Positions 5,633-6,074 of a stretch of 6,074 nt of DNA are shown here, piece after piece (the first letter of the stretch is position 1; each line of letters opens with the position of its first letter). The DNA is from Nitrospira sp. (GTDB taxonomy: Bacteria > Nitrospirota > Nitrospiria > Nitrospirales > Nitrospiraceae). The position numbers and the translations under genes are program-made. The stretch covers positions 5,270 through 11,343 of the forward strand of contig JABMDE010000068.1 of the NCBI GenBank assembly GCA_015904055.1, given 5' to 3'. The notes beneath the pieces were generated by a model. It saw only the letters and a list, made by a program, of their open reading frames with translations. It had not been told where the DNA came from and ran no database searches.

Positions 5633-6074
5633 TTATCGGCTATGTTGCGCCACAATGTCGCCGAGTGAGCGGAAGCCAAGTCCGAGTCCCCTGCAGACCT
5701 CAACCTGGCGGTCGAACCGGTTCTTCGTACGGATCATCTTCCACATTGTGCCGAGTCCCACGCGCCCCCAGGCAGCCAGATGGAAGACGGACAGGGGATA
5801 GTCGGTGCCGAACAGCAGCCGATCTTGCACCTCGGGATGTTTCCGGAGGTGTAACAGCATGCGGAGGCGATTGGGCAATGTCAGCGCAGAAATATCGGCG
5901 TAGAAATTCGGATAGCATTTCGTGAATTTGTGGAAGGTGGGGATAAATTTTTCATAGAGCATCAGGCCGTAGCTACAGGCATGGGCGGCGATGACGGTGA
6001 CGCCTTCGTCCAGCGCGGTGTGGAGCCGGTCTGGATCTCCAACTGATTGATCCTTGCCGATCAGGCTGAATTCA
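5633..6074 (-). CDS. Amidohydrolase family protein, copy 2 (5' part beyond the window)
   Basis: This is the C-terminal 146 residues of a second copy of the amidohydrolase at 2955-3938, starting at the residue matching E182 and open to the window edge, with stop TAA at 5633-5635. The AAHAC and LLFGTDYPL motifs are both kept. By hand alignment there are 21 base differences in 442 bp and only about five amino-acid changes: E230K, A232T, R234C, H297R and L322V in copy 1 numbering. No frameshift or stop is seen, so this copy may be functional; the N-terminal HxH motif lies outside the window. Confidence 0.85.
   Translation of the reverse strand, partial: EFSLIGKDQSVGDPDRLHTALDEGVTVIAAHACSYGLMLYEKFIPTFHKFTKCYPNFYADISALTLPNRLRMLLHLRKHPEVQDRLLFGTDYPLSVFHLAAWGRVGLGTMWKMIRTKNRFDRQVEVCRGLGLGFRSLGDIVAQHSR

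Larger units (their letters stand above)
4191..6074. repeat. Tandem duplication unit, copy 2 (runs off the right edge)
   Basis: Homology to copy 1 begins exactly at tggagacatgctg (4191, matching 1566); the preceding bases differ (ccgg against gct then t). It continues to the end of the window, matching copy 1 up to 3396. The last 98 bases (5977-6074) are identical to 3299-3396 by eye, while the lipoprotein coding end differs at 10% of positions, so divergence is uneven. If the repeat is complete, copy 2 should continue for about another 790 bases, through the amidohydrolase start near 6616, and then into the intact ligase. Confidence 0.93.

Overview
The window is about 57-60% GC by eye, densely coded and bacterial. 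It looks chromosomal, with no transposase, integrase, phage or plasmid gene. The gene set (lspA, uppP beside a small DUF2024 protein, a coiled-coil/HhH lipoprotein, an amidohydrolase) and the word-like palindromic intergenic repeats remind me of Nitrospira (Nitrospirota). That assignment comes from memory, not from a search.

Left part, 1-1864. lspA (signal peptidase II, + strand) is followed by a long inverted repeat. Converging on it from the minus strand is a probable two-gene operon, uppP (undecaprenyl-diphosphate phosphatase) then a DUF2024-family protein, with a hairpin terminator at 680-706.

Middle and right, 1566-6074. The main structural event is a tandem duplication of about 2.6 kb. 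The unit runs from inside uppP, through a divergent lipoprotein gene (+) and a metal-dependent amidohydrolase (-), into the 3' end of an AMP-forming acyl-CoA/acyl-ACP ligase (-). Copy 1 is 1566-4190; copy 2 starts at 4191 and runs off the right edge. At the junction a C-terminal ligase fragment is joined to the first 99 codons of a second uppP. Copy 1 keeps the intact uppP. The intact ligase is predicted beyond the right edge, after the rest of the second amidohydrolase.

The copies have diverged, by roughly 5-10% in the three stretches I aligned by hand. Copy 1 of the lipoprotein gene has lost 49 bp just after the lipobox, which shifts the frame; copy 2 (4769-5455) is intact. In the last 59 codons the two copies differ at 17 coding bases, all silent. 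Both copies were therefore probably under selection for a long time, and the deletion is recent.

Functionally this is an envelope neighbourhood. LspA would process the lipoprotein, UppP recycles the undecaprenyl carrier, and the ligase fragment points to lipid metabolism. I see no defence system, CRISPR array, RNA gene or mobile element. The most interesting points are the duplication with its selection record, the lipoprotein carrying a ComEA-like HhH domain, and the two palindromic intergenic repeats.
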